64,000 nt of DNA from Tsukamurella sp040611135 (GCF_040611135.1 NZ_JBEXNL010000023.1:1-64000); one strand, 5' to 3'; counted from the stretch's first letter, positions 35,005 through 42,922 are shown. Notes: generated from the letters alone by a model not told the origin. Numbers and translations: made by a program.

Positions 35005-35646
35005 ATGACCGACGCCCGCAAGACCCACATCTACTTCCTGCTCGACCGCTCGGGATCGATGGCATCGATCAAGACCGCCACCGAGGAGGGCTTCGACGCC
35101 TTCATCGCCGAGCAACGATCGGGCGAGGGCACATGCTTCGTCTCGCTCGCGCAGTTCGACACGGAGTACGAGGTCGTCTTCGGCTCCACTGACGTCGCAG
35201 CCGTCCCGCCGCTGGTCCTGTATCCCCGCAACAGCACCGCGCTGCTGGACTCCATGGGCCGACTCATCCACGACGCCGGCGTGGAACTCGCCGCGCTCGC
35301 CGAGGACGAGCGACCCGGCACCGTCATCGTCGCGATCATGACCGACGGTCTCGAGAACGCCAGCACCGAGTACACGCACGCCGCGATCAAGGCCCTCGTC
35401 GAGCACCAGACCGAGAAGTACGACTGGCAGTTCCTGTACATGGGCGCCGACCAGGACGCCATCGAGGTCGGCCGAACCATCGGCGTCAAGGACGACTACG
35501 CCGTCACCTACTCGCGCGGCAAGGCCAAGGACGCGCAGGAGATGGTGGGCCGCAAGGTCCGCGGCTACCGGTCCGCTCGGCTCGACGGTGCCCCCAGCGC
35601 CATGCCCGCCTTCGCCCCGTCCGAGCGGCGCGAGGCCGCTGAGTGA
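35005..35646 (+). CDS. VWA-domain protein
   Basis: A 213-residue stand-alone von Willebrand factor A domain. The MIDAS metal site is complete: DRSGSM (Asp14, Ser16, Ser18), a Thr in NSTALLDSMG, and the Asp in MTDGLENAS. VWA domains usually mediate metal-dependent protein contact, often with ATPases or nucleases in accessory systems. There is no signal peptide, so it is cytosolic. GGGGGG precedes the ATG. Its stop overlaps the GTG of the GIY-YIG gene, so the two are likely made together. Confidence 0.85.
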   Translation: MTDARKTHIYFLLDRSGSMASIKTATEEGFDAFIAEQRSGEGTCFVSLAQFDTEYEVVFGSTDVAAVPPLVLYPRNSTALLDSMGRLIHDAGVELAALAEDERPGTVIVAIMTDGLENASTEYTHAAIKALVEHQTEKYDWQFLYMGADQDAIEVGRTIGVKDDYAVTYSRGKAKDAQEMVGRKVRGYRSARLDGAPSAMPAFAPSERREAAE

Positions 35647-36893
35647 GTACCCGCGCAGCTGTCGACCGGTGGGCCGACGCCGAAGGTTTCCGTCCGGCGG
35701 TTCAGTTCAAGGGAACCAAGTCGAATATCGGAGGACAACAGGGCGTCCGATATTCGGGCTTCTACCTCCTCATATTCACCAACGATACCTACTACCTCGG
35801 GGAGTCCGTCGATCTCCGATCTCGGATGGGCGGCCACATGCGGCACTGGGGCGACGAGATCGCCGACGTTCGATTCCTCCGCAGAACGCTCTCCAAGCCG
35901 CAGCTGCGGGCTGCCGAACGGACGCTGATCCACGGGCTCAACCGGGTCGTACCGAAGCAGTGCCGCAACACCACCCACGCGAGCTACACCTCGCACAAGA
36001 ACGAGCTCGTCGACCTCCTCGACGACGACGAGCAGGCCGCCTGGGTCGCAGACGCTGCGTCGTTCAATCAGAACGACCCGTCGTCCTTGAAGCCGATCGC
36101 GGCTCAGCAATCACTCAAGTACCACACCGCGGCGAAGCGATTCCGCTCCCGGCCGGACCACGCCCGTATCGTCTCTACGCTGCGAACCTATTTGGAGACC
36201 TGCATCCCGGCACCACGTAGGACCGAATTCCACGGGTGGAACGTGAGTACCGGCGCATCAGGGGGCGATCGACTCCTGTGCGTCTCCGTGGGACGCATGG
36301 AGTCCTTCGTCGTCTTCAAAGACAACCACGGCTTCATCAACATTCCAGCGGAGTCCATCGGCATCACGGAACGGCGGCGGCTGAGGCGACTGCACCCGGA
36401 CGTCCGGCGCGTGGACATCCGCCGGTACGACGATTTCGGGGACGTCGCGATCATTCACGCCACATCGCTCGCGGCGATCGACGCTCTACTCTCCGACGAA
36501 GCTGTCCAACGCGGTGCACAGACACTGGCGTACAGCGTGATGCGCAAGCACCCGAGTGCGTATACGCGCTACCACTGCCCACAGGTGGTCGAAGACGTCT
36601 ACCAGGCTGATGGTTTCACCCGCCCCGCCGCAGCGGACGAGGAATCGCAGATCGGGCCCAACGAGATCGTGATCGAAGCCGACGTGGCCGCGCAGCCACT
36701 GCCGTCCGAGCCGGAACCCGAACTCGTCGAGTCCGTCCCTGATGAGATCCCGATCGATTGGTTCGTCAACGCGGGTCCAATCTCAACTCATCGGAACACT
36801 CCCGAGGACTTCCGAGCCAACGGCGAATGGCGAATGGCGAATGGACCCCGACCCGAAGTACGAGCACAAGGTTCAAGAGATGCTCGCCGGTGA
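35643..36893 (+). CDS. GIY-YIG nuclease-like protein, 3' end probably frameshifted
   Basis: A 416-residue protein whose residues 39-108 look like a GIY-YIG nuclease: GFYLLIFTN for GIY, YYLGES for YIG, Arg in VDLRSRMGGH, Glu92 in AAERTLIHGLN and a following Asn. The next ~280 residues are unfamiliar. The reading frame leaves its natural track at a 3x GGCGAAT repeat (36822-36842) and ends in an odd tail; with two repeat copies it would continue into the frame of 36841-37218. G+C is visibly lower than in core genes and the iterated 9-mer is absent, hinting at transfer. GTG start overlaps the VWA stop. Confidence 0.75.
   Translation: MSTRAAVDRWADAEGFRPAVQFKGTKSNIGGQQGVRYSGFYLLIFTNDTYYLGESVDLRSRMGGHMRHWGDEIADVRFLRRTLSKPQLRAAERTLIHGLNRVVPKQCRNTTHASYTSHKNELVDLLDDDEQAAWVADAASFNQNDPSSLKPIAAQQSLKYHTAAKRFRSRPDHARIVSTLRTYLETCIPAPRRTEFHGWNVSTGASGGDRLLCVSVGRMESFVVFKDNHGFINIPAESIGITERRRLRRLHPDVRRVDIRRYDDFGDVAIIHATSLAAIDALLSDEAVQRGAQTLAYSVMRKHPSAYTRYHCPQVVEDVYQADGFTRPAAADEESQIGPNEIVIEADVAAQPLPSEPEPELVESVPDEIPIDWFVNAGPISTHRNTPEDFRANGEWRMANGPRPEVRAQGSRDARR
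35722..35756. repeat. Perfect 11-bp stem-loop inside the GIY-YIG gene
   Basis: CGAATATCGGA (35722-35732) and TCCGATATTCG (35746-35756) are exact complements around a 13-base loop. The stem lies about 80 bases after the start codon, within codons for the region before the GIY motif. Confidence 0.75.
36822..36842 (+). repeat. Heptanucleotide tandem repeat, GGCGAAT x3
   Basis: Three perfect copies lie at the junction between the GIY-YIG frame and the downstream frame. Because seven is not a multiple of three, gain or loss of one copy changes the frame; two copies would fuse the two frames. The ATG of the downstream frame (36841) is created by the last copy. Confidence 0.9.
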
Positions 36894-37218
36894 GCGCATT
36901 GCCGTTCGACGACGGCGCAACGTCAGCGAGGGCGTTCCCTTCGACTCACGTGGCAACTTGGTTTCCGTGATGGACATCCTGATGACGGGGACCGTCGTGA
37001 GCAACCCCGGCGACGGCCTCTCCGTACGTGTTACGTGGGATCCACCCCAGCCACCTCGACGCTGGTACCTGTACACCAGTCAGGACACCGTCTGGTCCGT
37101 TCCTCGCGGGGTCGGCCGTCACTTCGACAGCCTCAGCGCGTTCACGTTCGACGGCGCCGCCCAGGACGTCGCCTACTGGCGCAACCAGCCCTTCTGGGCG
37201 GCGCGGTTCGGCGACTGA
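36841..37218 (+). CDS. Probable detached C-terminal part of the GIY-YIG protein
   Basis: A 125-residue frame that overlaps the end of the GIY-YIG gene by 53 bases. Text such as LVSVMDILMTGTVVSNPGDG, VTWDPPQPPRRWYLYTS and FDGAAQDVAYWRNQPFWAARFGD looks like a real folded domain, but I recognise no family. There is no ribosome site before the ATG, which sits inside the heptamer repeat. I therefore read it as the original C-terminal domain of the GIY-YIG protein, now out of frame, though an independent small protein made by re-initiation is possible. Confidence 0.6.
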   Translation: MDPDPKYEHKVQEMLAGERIAVRRRRNVSEGVPFDSRGNLVSVMDILMTGTVVSNPGDGLSVRVTWDPPQPPRRWYLYTSQDTVWSVPRGVGRHFDSLSAFTFDGAAQDVAYWRNQPFWAARFGD

Positions 37219-37276
37219 GGTTCGAACCGCTCCGCAGATTAAGAACCGTTCCCGTTCGCTAAGCCCTGGAGCACAC

Positions 37277-37737
37277 ATGTTCGTTCAGTACGTCGAACCA
37301 CGCCGCGAGCGGTGGTCTCTCTTGCAGGAGACCACGCCCTTCACCATCGACACCTGCACGGCGCTCTTCGTCGAAGCCAGACCATCGGAAGCCGCAGCGA
37401 TCGTCGACAGGTTCGATCTGCACGCCGAATCGGACGATTCGAACCGCGGCTCCTTCTGCATCGCAACGACGGCATCGGGCGCTTCACCTTCCTCGTCTCG
37501 AGCGATCTGACGCGAGCGGCGCATGAGGTGGGGCACCATCCCTACCACCAGCTCTACAACAGTCATTCCCCGTGGTGGAAGATGGCGGACCCGATCGATG
37601 TCGCCGACCTCGACGACCTCGCCGGATTCGTGCTCCCGTCCGCCGCGCAGATGGCGCCAGTCGGAATCGTCTCCACGTACAGCTTGCCCAACGATCGTCC
37701 GGATGAGGAGCAGTTGCGCCGCGACTGGTCGTCCTGA
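37277..37737 (+). pseudogene. Frameshifted hypothetical gene
   Basis: ATG 37277 follows TGGAG and opens MFVQYVEPRRERWSLLQETT, continuing to about FDLHAESDDSNRGSF; near 37450-37470 the sensible reading moves to another frame (GIGRFTFLVSSDLTRAAHEV, then PYHQLYNSHSPWWKMADPID) and ends at 37737 with DEEQLRRDWSS. The first frame alone stops at 37510 after a poor tail. One missing base explains it; a -1 ribosomal slip would also join the frames, but no slippery heptamer is seen. The protein family is unknown. Confidence 0.65.
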
Positions 37738-37791
37738 CGGCTCATACCCTGCCCATGGAATCACCGCCGGCCGCCGACTGTTGAACCTTGC

Positions 37792-38499
37792 ATGCGCGTG
37801 GACGTCTGGACCGATATCAACTGCCCGTTCTGCTACATCGGCAAGGCCCGCTTCGAGGAGGCGCTGGCCGCGTTCCCGCAGCGCGATCAGGTCGAGGTGG
37901 TCCACCGATCCTTCGAACTCGACCCCACCGCGGGCGGCTCCGAGCCCGTCATCCCCCGGATCGCGGCCAAGTACGGCATCTCCGAGGCGCAGGCCGCCGC
38001 GAACGAGCGCGGCCTGGGCGCTCAGGCGCAGCAACTCGGCCTGCCCTACCAGGTGGACGGCCGCGACAGCGGCAACAGCTTCGACATGCACCGTCTGCTG
38101 CACTGGGCACTCACGCTCGGTCGCCAGGAGGCGCTGCTGGACGCGCTGTACGCCGCGAACTTCGCCGAGGCCGAGCCGGCCTTCGGCAGCCGCGACCGGC
38201 TGGTCGCGATCGCCGAGTCCGCTGGGTTCGACGGTGCCGCCGCCCGCGCGGTACTCGACGATCCGACCGCCTACGCGGACGCGGTCCGTGCCGACGAGGA
38301 GACCGCCAAGCGGATCGGCATCGGCGGCGTCCCGTTCTTCGTCTTCGACGGCAAGTACGCCGTCTCCGGCGCGCAGCCGCCGGAGGTCTTCGCCGAGGCG
38401 CTGACCAAGGCCCGCGGGGAGGAACCGCTCACCGTCATCGGCGGTGACGACGCCGAGGCCTGCGGCCCCGACGGCTGCGAGCTCCCGCAGCGCGACTGA
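37792..38499 (+). CDS. DsbA/FrnE-family thiol oxidoreductase
   Basis: A 235-residue thioredoxin-fold protein with an inserted helical domain and active site CPFC in INCPFCYIGKARFEEA, the FrnE-type of the DsbA family. The cis-Pro loop is in IGGVPFFVFDGKYAVSGAQ. There is no signal peptide, so it acts in the cytosol, probably on small thiols or polyketide-like substrates. The C-terminal tail has two more cysteines (EACGPDGCELPQRD). It converges on the ABC exporter operon across element C. Confidence 0.9.
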   Translation: MRVDVWTDINCPFCYIGKARFEEALAAFPQRDQVEVVHRSFELDPTAGGSEPVIPRIAAKYGISEAQAAANERGLGAQAQQLGLPYQVDGRDSGNSFDMHRLLHWALTLGRQEALLDALYAANFAEAEPAFGSRDRLVAIAESAGFDGAAARAVLDDPTAYADAVRADEETAKRIGIGGVPFFVFDGKYAVSGAQPPEVFAEALTKARGEEPLTVIGGDDAEACGPDGCELPQRD

Positions 38500-38553
38500 A
38501 CCGCGACCTACGGCGCGGTGAGCTATCTGCTCGCCGACACGCCCTCAGGGTCG

Positions 38554-38629
38554 GCTCACGATGTCGAACTCCTGTGAGCCAGAGGTGGCGTCGCGCACGC
38601 CTGGACGAACTGGACCCGACATCGTGAGC
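38554..38629. repeat. Perfect 13-bp inverted repeat, 50-bp spacing
   Basis: GCTCACGATGTCG (38554-38566) and CGACATCGTGAGC (38617-38629) are exact complements in the convergent gap after the FrnE-like gene. The arms could form a long hairpin ending both converging transcripts or mark the edge of a small inserted unit. Confidence 0.7.
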
Positions 38630-38655
38630 GATCCGCCGACACTGATTCCGGGACA

Positions 38656-38754
38656 GGGCCATGCACCCCGCGCATGCCCCGGAGCCCGAAGATACCCTCT
38701 GAGCTGCAGATTCGCAGCCATGCGCGGCACGCATGACAATCGGGAACGACACGC
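38656..38754. repeat. Intergenic repeat element, copy C (right-end remnant)
   Basis: This stretch repeats the right end of elements A and B: two CATGC-type hairpins about 60 bases apart (38657-38680 and 38717-38736), a shared CTGCAG-N-TTCG-like link, and the end CGCATGAC..TCG..CGACAC (38717-38754). The tandem units and the left end are missing. Like A and B it lies between convergent genes with its right end toward the minus-strand gene. Confidence 0.7.
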
Positions 38755-38785
38755 GCCCCGTCGACTCCCCACGCCGCCCGCATCG

Positions 38786-39604
38786 CTACCGCGCCAGCCG
38801 CCCCAGCAGCATCGACGCCGCGGCGATCGACAGCGCGGCGGCGACCGCGAGCACCCCGATGTCGAGCCAGAGGTTCGTCGGCATCCCGATCATCAGCCCG
38901 CGCAGCGCATTCACCTCATAGCTCAGCGGGTTCACCACGGCGATGGCGCGCACCCATCCCGGCATCACATCCACGGGGTACAGCGCGTTCGAGCCGAAGA
39001 ACAGCGGCATCGTGATCGCCTGCCCTATCCCCATCAGGCGATCCCGCTTGAGCACGATTCCCGCGATGATCACCGATAGGCAGGCGAAGAACGCCGATCC
39101 CAGCACCACGACCACGGCGACGCCGAGCCAGCGGAGCGGGTTCGGGATGATGTGCACGCCCATGAGCACCGCGACCACCGATACGACCACGGCCTGCGCG
39201 ACGGCGCGCACGCCCGCGGCGAAGGCCTTGCCGGTGACCAGCGCGGCCCGCGGAGTGGGCGTGACCAGCAGTTTCGTCAGCACGCCCGCGTCACGCTCCC
39301 AGATGATCTGGATGCCGTAGAAGATCGCGACGAACATCGCCGACTGCGCGATGATGCCCGGCGCGAGGAAGTCGAGATAGGGGAAGCCGCCCGTGGGAAT
39401 GGCGCGGATCCGGCTGAAGGTGGTGCCGAAGATCAGCAGCCACAACACCGGCTGGATCGAGCGTGTGACCAGCTCCGACCGGTCGTGCCGCAGCTTCTGC
39501 AGCTCCACGGCGCAGAACGTGCCGACGCGCGAGAGCAGGGTGAGCACGCCCGGCCGACGCGGCTCAGCCCAGACGTCGAGCGGTGCGACGGATGTTGGCG
39601 ACAT
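38786..39604 (-). CDS. ABC-2 type exporter, permease
   Basis: A 272-residue DrrB-like permease with six predicted helices. Characteristic stretches are FGTTFSRIRAIPTGGFPYLDFLAPGI and the C-terminal VNPLSYEVNALRGLMIG. With the ATPase encoded upstream it would export a hydrophobic drug or lipid. The start at 39604 overlaps the ATPase end by 41 bases; a later GTG (39547) is an alternative. The operon is headed by a MarR regulator. Confidence 0.9.
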   Translation of the reverse strand: MSPTSVAPLDVWAEPRRPGVLTLLSRVGTFCAVELQKLRHDRSELVTRSIQPVLWLLIFGTTFSRIRAIPTGGFPYLDFLAPGIIAQSAMFVAIFYGIQIIWERDAGVLTKLLVTPTPRAALVTGKAFAAGVRAVAQAVVVSVVAVLMGVHIIPNPLRWLGVAVVVVLGSAFFACLSVIIAGIVLKRDRLMGIGQAITMPLFFGSNALYPVDVMPGWVRAIAVVNPLSYEVNALRGLMIGMPTNLWLDIGVLAVAAALSIAAASMLLGRLAR

Positions 39605-40364
39605 TGCGCAGCCCTCCCTTCGTTTCGTCCTCCAATTGCGCGCCGGTGACGGCGCGGAAGACGTCCTCGAGCGATGCGCCGTCCCCCTGCGCCGCCCGGA
39701 GCGCGGCGGGCGTCCCGGTCGCGGCGAGCGCGCCGTGGTGCATGAGGGCGACGGTGTCGCACAGCGCGTCCGCCTCCTCCATGTAGTGCGTCGTGAGCAG
39801 CACCGTCATCCCGTACTGCTCCTGCATCCGCATCACCCGCTCCCACACCGAGTCGCGCGCGACAGGATCCAGGCCGACGGTCGGCTCGTCGAGGATGAGC
39901 AGCGCGGGCCGGTTGACCAGAGCCTGCGCGAGCTCGAGCCGCCGGACCATGCCGCCGGAGAAGGTCGACGCCAACCTGTCCGCTGCGTCCTCCAGATCGA
40001 CCAGGGCCAGCGCCTCCTCCACGCGGCCACGACGCTCGCGACGTGGCACGTCGTAGAGCCGCGCGAACCAGTCGACGTTCTCGCGCGCGGTCAGCGCGCC
40101 CTCGACGGACAGCTGCTGCGGCACGTAGCCGAGCGCGCGGCGCACCGTCATCGCGTGTTTGCGCACGTCGAGCCCGAAGATCTCCACGGTGCCCTCGTCG
40201 GGCGGGGTGAGGGTGGTGAGCATCCGCAGCGTCGTGGTCTTGCCCGCGCCGTTGGGCCCGAGCAGGCCGAAGCACGCGCCGCGCGGGACCTGCAGGCTGA
40301 GCGCATCGACGGCAACGTGGTCGCCGAAGCGCTTGGTGACCTCCCGCAGTTCGACGGCGTTCAC
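39564..40364 (-). CDS. ABC-2 type exporter, ATP-binding protein (DrrA-like)
   Basis: A 266-residue ATPase with Walker A GPNGAGKT, signature FSGGMVRRLELAQAL, Walker B LLILDEPTVGLDP and switch His in LLTTHYMEEADAL. The DrrA-type C-terminal region contains LEDVFRAVTGAQLED. The GTG start overlaps the marR stop (GTGA), giving the order marR-ATPase-permease in one unit. Substrate unknown; antibiotic or lipid export is the family theme. Confidence 0.92.
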   Translation of the reverse strand: MNAVELREVTKRFGDHVAVDALSLQVPRGACFGLLGPNGAGKTTTLRMLTTLTPPDEGTVEIFGLDVRKHAMTVRRALGYVPQQLSVEGALTARENVDWFARLYDVPRRERRGRVEEALALVDLEDAADRLASTFSGGMVRRLELAQALVNRPALLILDEPTVGLDPVARDSVWERVMRMQEQYGMTVLLTTHYMEEADALCDTVALMHHGALAATGTPAALRAAQGDGASLEDVFRAVTGAQLEDETKGGLRNVANIRRTARRLG

Positions 40365-40801
40365 GCGTCCCCCTCCAGCGCCGCCGCCACCGCTTCCAGG
40401 AGGTCGACGGTGCCGTCGACCTGCGCCCGCAGGGCCGGGTCCATCGCGGCGAGCGCGCCCACGACCGCCGCGTGCCGGCGATCGCGCCAGTCGCGCAACG
40501 CCGCATCGGTCTCGTCCGTGAGGCGCAGGCGTGCGGTCCGCGCATCATCCGGGTCGGGTTCGCGGACGACGTGTCCTTGGTCGACGAGCTGCCGGACCAG
40601 CGTGGAGACGGTGTTGCCGGCGACCGCGAGCCGGCGCGCCGCCTCCCCCACACTGATGCCGGGCTCACGGCGCAGCAGCCGCACGAGTTCCGCCTGGGCG
40701 CCCGTCAGCCCCGCGCGGAGGGGCCCACCGGCCGCGCGGCTCCCCCGTCGCACCGCGCGGACGGCGGCGAGAAGCCGTTCGGCGTCGTCATCATCGTTCA
40801 T
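40361..40801 (-). CDS. MarR family regulator
   Basis: A 146-residue regulator with the winged helix near residues 45-95 (ISVGEAARRLAVAGNTVSTL, then QGHVVREPDPDDARTARLRL, the beta wing). It heads the exporter operon and very probably represses it until a ligand binds. The ATG at 40801 is seven bases after a TATAGT -10, so the message looks leaderless. A 25-bp palindrome covers this promoter. Confidence 0.92.
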   Translation of the reverse strand: MNDDDDAERLLAAVRAVRRGSRAAGGPLRAGLTGAQAELVRLLRREPGISVGEAARRLAVAGNTVSTLVRQLVDQGHVVREPDPDDARTARLRLTDETDAALRDWRDRRHAAVVGALAAMDPALRAQVDGTVDLLEAVAAALEGDA

Positions 40802-40809
40802 ACCGACGA

Positions 40810-40834
40810 CTATATTTCTGTTTCAGAGATATAG
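40810..40834. promoter_or_regulatory. MarR operator over the exporter promoter
   Basis: CTATATTTCT (40810-40819) and AGAGATATAG (40825-40834) form a near-perfect palindrome with one mismatch around GTTTC. The minus-strand -10 TATAGT (40814-40809) overlaps one arm. The site also covers the last codons and stop of nei2 (ends at 40823). Confidence 0.8.
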
Positions 40835-41635
40835 ATCCTGTGCGTTTCCTGCCGACCGAGGTTGGCACCGGGGGCACCATTGGATCGACCGCTCGGGATC
40901 TCCTGCGCCACCGAGGTTTCCGGCACGGATCACGGTCCCGCACCGCAGGCACGGTCGGCGCGCCCGGTCGTAGACGAAGGTCCTCATCCCGTTCCGATCG
41001 ACGCCCGTGGTCACCCGCCGCGACCGCCCGAGGTTCACCCTCAGCAGCCGGGCGGCATCGTCGGCCCAGGTCAGCGGGTCGCCGCACTCCCCCACCGGCG
41101 TCGCCGGGTGCGCGCCGCGCAGGAAGCAGAGCTCGTTGCGGTAGACGTTGCCCACCCCGGCCAGGTTCCGCTGGTCGAGCAGCGCCAGCCCGACGGGGCG
41201 GTCCGGCTCGGTCGCGAGGTTCGCCGCCGCGCGGGTGGCATCCCAGTCGGGTCCGAGCGGGTCGGGACCGAGGTGGGCGAGGGCACCGTCGGCCTCGGAA
41301 GCCGTGAGAATCTCGAGCGTCCCGAGGGCGAAGCCGACCACCTGCGCCCCGTCGACGGCGAGGACCGCGCGGGCGGTGTGCGCGGGGCGGCGCCAGCGCT
41401 CGCCGGGGCGGTACACGTGCCACTCGCCCTCCATCTTGAGGTGGCTGTGGATCACGGCGCCGCCGGCGTCGATGAGCAGGTGCTTGCCGCGCGCGGTCAC
41501 GGAGGCCACCTCGCGGCCCGTCAGGTCGACGGTGGCGTACCGCGGCACCCGGATGCCGCAGGCGGTGAGCACCTTTCCCTCCAGCACCGGGCGCAGGCGC
41601 GCGGCCAGGTTGTGGACGGTGTCGCCCTCGGGCAC
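40823..41635 (-). CDS. nei2: Endonuclease VIII-type DNA glycosylase (Nei2)
   Basis: A 270-residue Fpg/Nei glycosylase removing oxidised pyrimidines. Catalytic Pro2 and Glu3 are in MPEGDTVHNLAARL, the H2TH region is around LLDQRNLAGVGNVYRNELCF, and the C-terminal zinc finger has CLRCG and WCPRC. The opening matches mycobacterial Nei2. It ends inside the operator of the marR operon. The stop of the upstream hydrolase gene lies three bases before its start, so the two are co-transcribed. Confidence 0.9.
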   Translation of the reverse strand: MPEGDTVHNLAARLRPVLEGKVLTACGIRVPRYATVDLTGREVASVTARGKHLLIDAGGAVIHSHLKMEGEWHVYRPGERWRRPAHTARAVLAVDGAQVVGFALGTLEILTASEADGALAHLGPDPLGPDWDATRAAANLATEPDRPVGLALLDQRNLAGVGNVYRNELCFLRGAHPATPVGECGDPLTWADDAARLLRVNLGRSRRVTTGVDRNGMRTFVYDRARRPCLRCGTVIRAGNLGGAGDPERSIQWCPRCQPRSAGNAQDLYL

Positions 41636-41638
41636 CGG

Positions 41639-42415
41639 TCAGTCCAGCCCGGAGAGGAACGCCTCGACCGCGCCGCGGTACACGCCGGGGGCGTCGTCGT
41701 GGACGAGGTGGCCGGCACCGTCGACCTTGAGGTAGCGCAGGTCGGGGCCCGTGTACGCGCCCACCATCCGCGCGCCGACGCCCGGCGGGACGACGGTGAA
41801 CTCGGCCTCGAGGAGCAGCGTGGGGGCCTGCACCGCGCGCCACTGTGCCCAGTGGTCGCGCGGCCCCCAATGGTCGGCGATCCGGCGGAAGGTGTCGAGG
41901 TCGCCGTGCAGGGCACCGTCGTCGAAGGCCTCGTAGAAGTAGCGCCCGGCGACCGGCCCGAACAGCGCCTCGCACGCGGCCTGCGAGGCGAAGCGCTCGG
42001 GCCAGCTGGCGAACCACGGCGCCCAGGTGTCGGTGGACTGGCCGGTGAACTCGGGCGACATGTCCTCCACCACGATCGCCCGGACCAGTTCCGGGTACTC
42101 GGCGGCGGCGCACCAGGCGTGCAGGCCGCCCATCGAGTGGCCGATGAGCGTCGCCGGCCCCTGATCGAGGTGGACGAGGATCTCGGCGACGTCGGCGACG
42201 AACCGCTCGGTGGCGATGTCCTCGTCCGGGACCGGGACGGGAAAGCCGAGGCCCCGATGGAATTCGGCATCGAAGGTGAACACCCGACCGTAACGGCGCA
42301 GCCACGGGATCTGCCGGCGCCACGTGCGGCCGCGGCCCATGAGGCCGTGCAGCAGCACGATCGGTCCCGCCTCCTCGCGGCCGCCCCAATCCCGCAGTCC
42401 CACACACCCGTCCAC
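41639..42415 (-). CDS. Alpha/beta hydrolase (Rv3591c-like)
   Basis: A 258-residue hydrolase with the oxyanion HG in LLHGLMGRGRTW, nucleophile elbow GHSMGGLHAW, acid residue near EAEFTVVPPG and catalytic His in GAGHLVHDD. The position beside mhuD matches Rv3591c in M. tuberculosis. GTG 42415 is taken as start; an upstream TTG at 42424 is possible. It forms an operon with nei2. Substrate unknown. Confidence 0.88.
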   Translation of the reverse strand: MDGCVGLRDWGGREEAGPIVLLHGLMGRGRTWRRQIPWLRRYGRVFTFDAEFHRGLGFPVPVPDEDIATERFVADVAEILVHLDQGPATLIGHSMGGLHAWCAAAEYPELVRAIVVEDMSPEFTGQSTDTWAPWFASWPERFASQAACEALFGPVAGRYFYEAFDDGALHGDLDTFRRIADHWGPRDHWAQWRAVQAPTLLLEAEFTVVPPGVGARMVGAYTGPDLRYLKVDGAGHLVHDDAPGVYRGAVEAFLSGLD

Positions 42416-42456
42416 GCGGCCCAACCTACCCCGTGCGGCATCGGTATCGTCGGGTC

Positions 42457-42792
42457 ATGTCGGTAGTGAAGATCAACGCCATCCACATCCCCGAGGGCGC
42501 GGGCCCGGAGCTCGAGAAGCGCTTCGCGCACCGCGCGCACGCGGTCGAGAACTCCCCCGGTTTCCTCGGCTTCCAGCTGCTCCGCCCGGTCAAGGGCGAC
42601 GACCGCTACTTCGTGGTCACCCAGTGGGAGTCCGAGGAGGCGTTCGCGGCCTGGCGCGACGGTCCGGCCCGCGAGGCGCACGCCGGCGAGCGCAGCCCCG
42701 GCGGCGGCGAGGGCCGTAAGCCTGTCGCCTCGGGTGCCGACCTACTGGAGTTCGAGGTCGTCCTGGACGTGCAGGGCAAGGCAGCTCAGTAA
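42457..42792 (+). CDS. mhuD: Heme-degrading monooxygenase MhuD
   Basis: MhuD opens heme to mycobilin and iron without releasing CO, a noncanonical reaction. The 111-residue ferredoxin-like protein keeps the known active-site residues Asn7, Trp66 and His75 (KINAIH, AAWRDG, EAHAGE) and the MhuD text KRFAHRAHAVENSPGFLGFQ. Compared with M. tuberculosis it has a few extra Gly/Glu residues before the last strand. TATCGT six bases before the ATG suggests a leaderless mRNA. It converges on the flavin reductase across element B. Confidence 0.95.
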   Translation: MSVVKINAIHIPEGAGPELEKRFAHRAHAVENSPGFLGFQLLRPVKGDDRYFVVTQWESEEAFAAWRDGPAREAHAGERSPGGGEGRKPVASGADLLEFEVVLDVQGKAAQ

Positions 42793-42922
42793 CCCGTCCG
42801 CACGAGATCGCGTCGCGGCGCCGGCCCCTCTCGGCGCCGCGACGTTTCGTGTGCGAGGACCTGGCCACCGACGAGCCGATCCCCGGTACATCTCGGCCAA
42901 TAGGGGTGCACGTGGAGCGTCC

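Noticed and set aside
35005..36893. A named known defence system
   Set aside because: VWA plus GIY-YIG with these partners does not match any defence family I can name from the sequence; kept only as a hypothesis.
37455..37470. Programmed -1 frameshift in the gene at 37277
   Set aside because: No X-XXY-YYZ slippery site or following pseudoknot is visible; a simple mutation is more likely.
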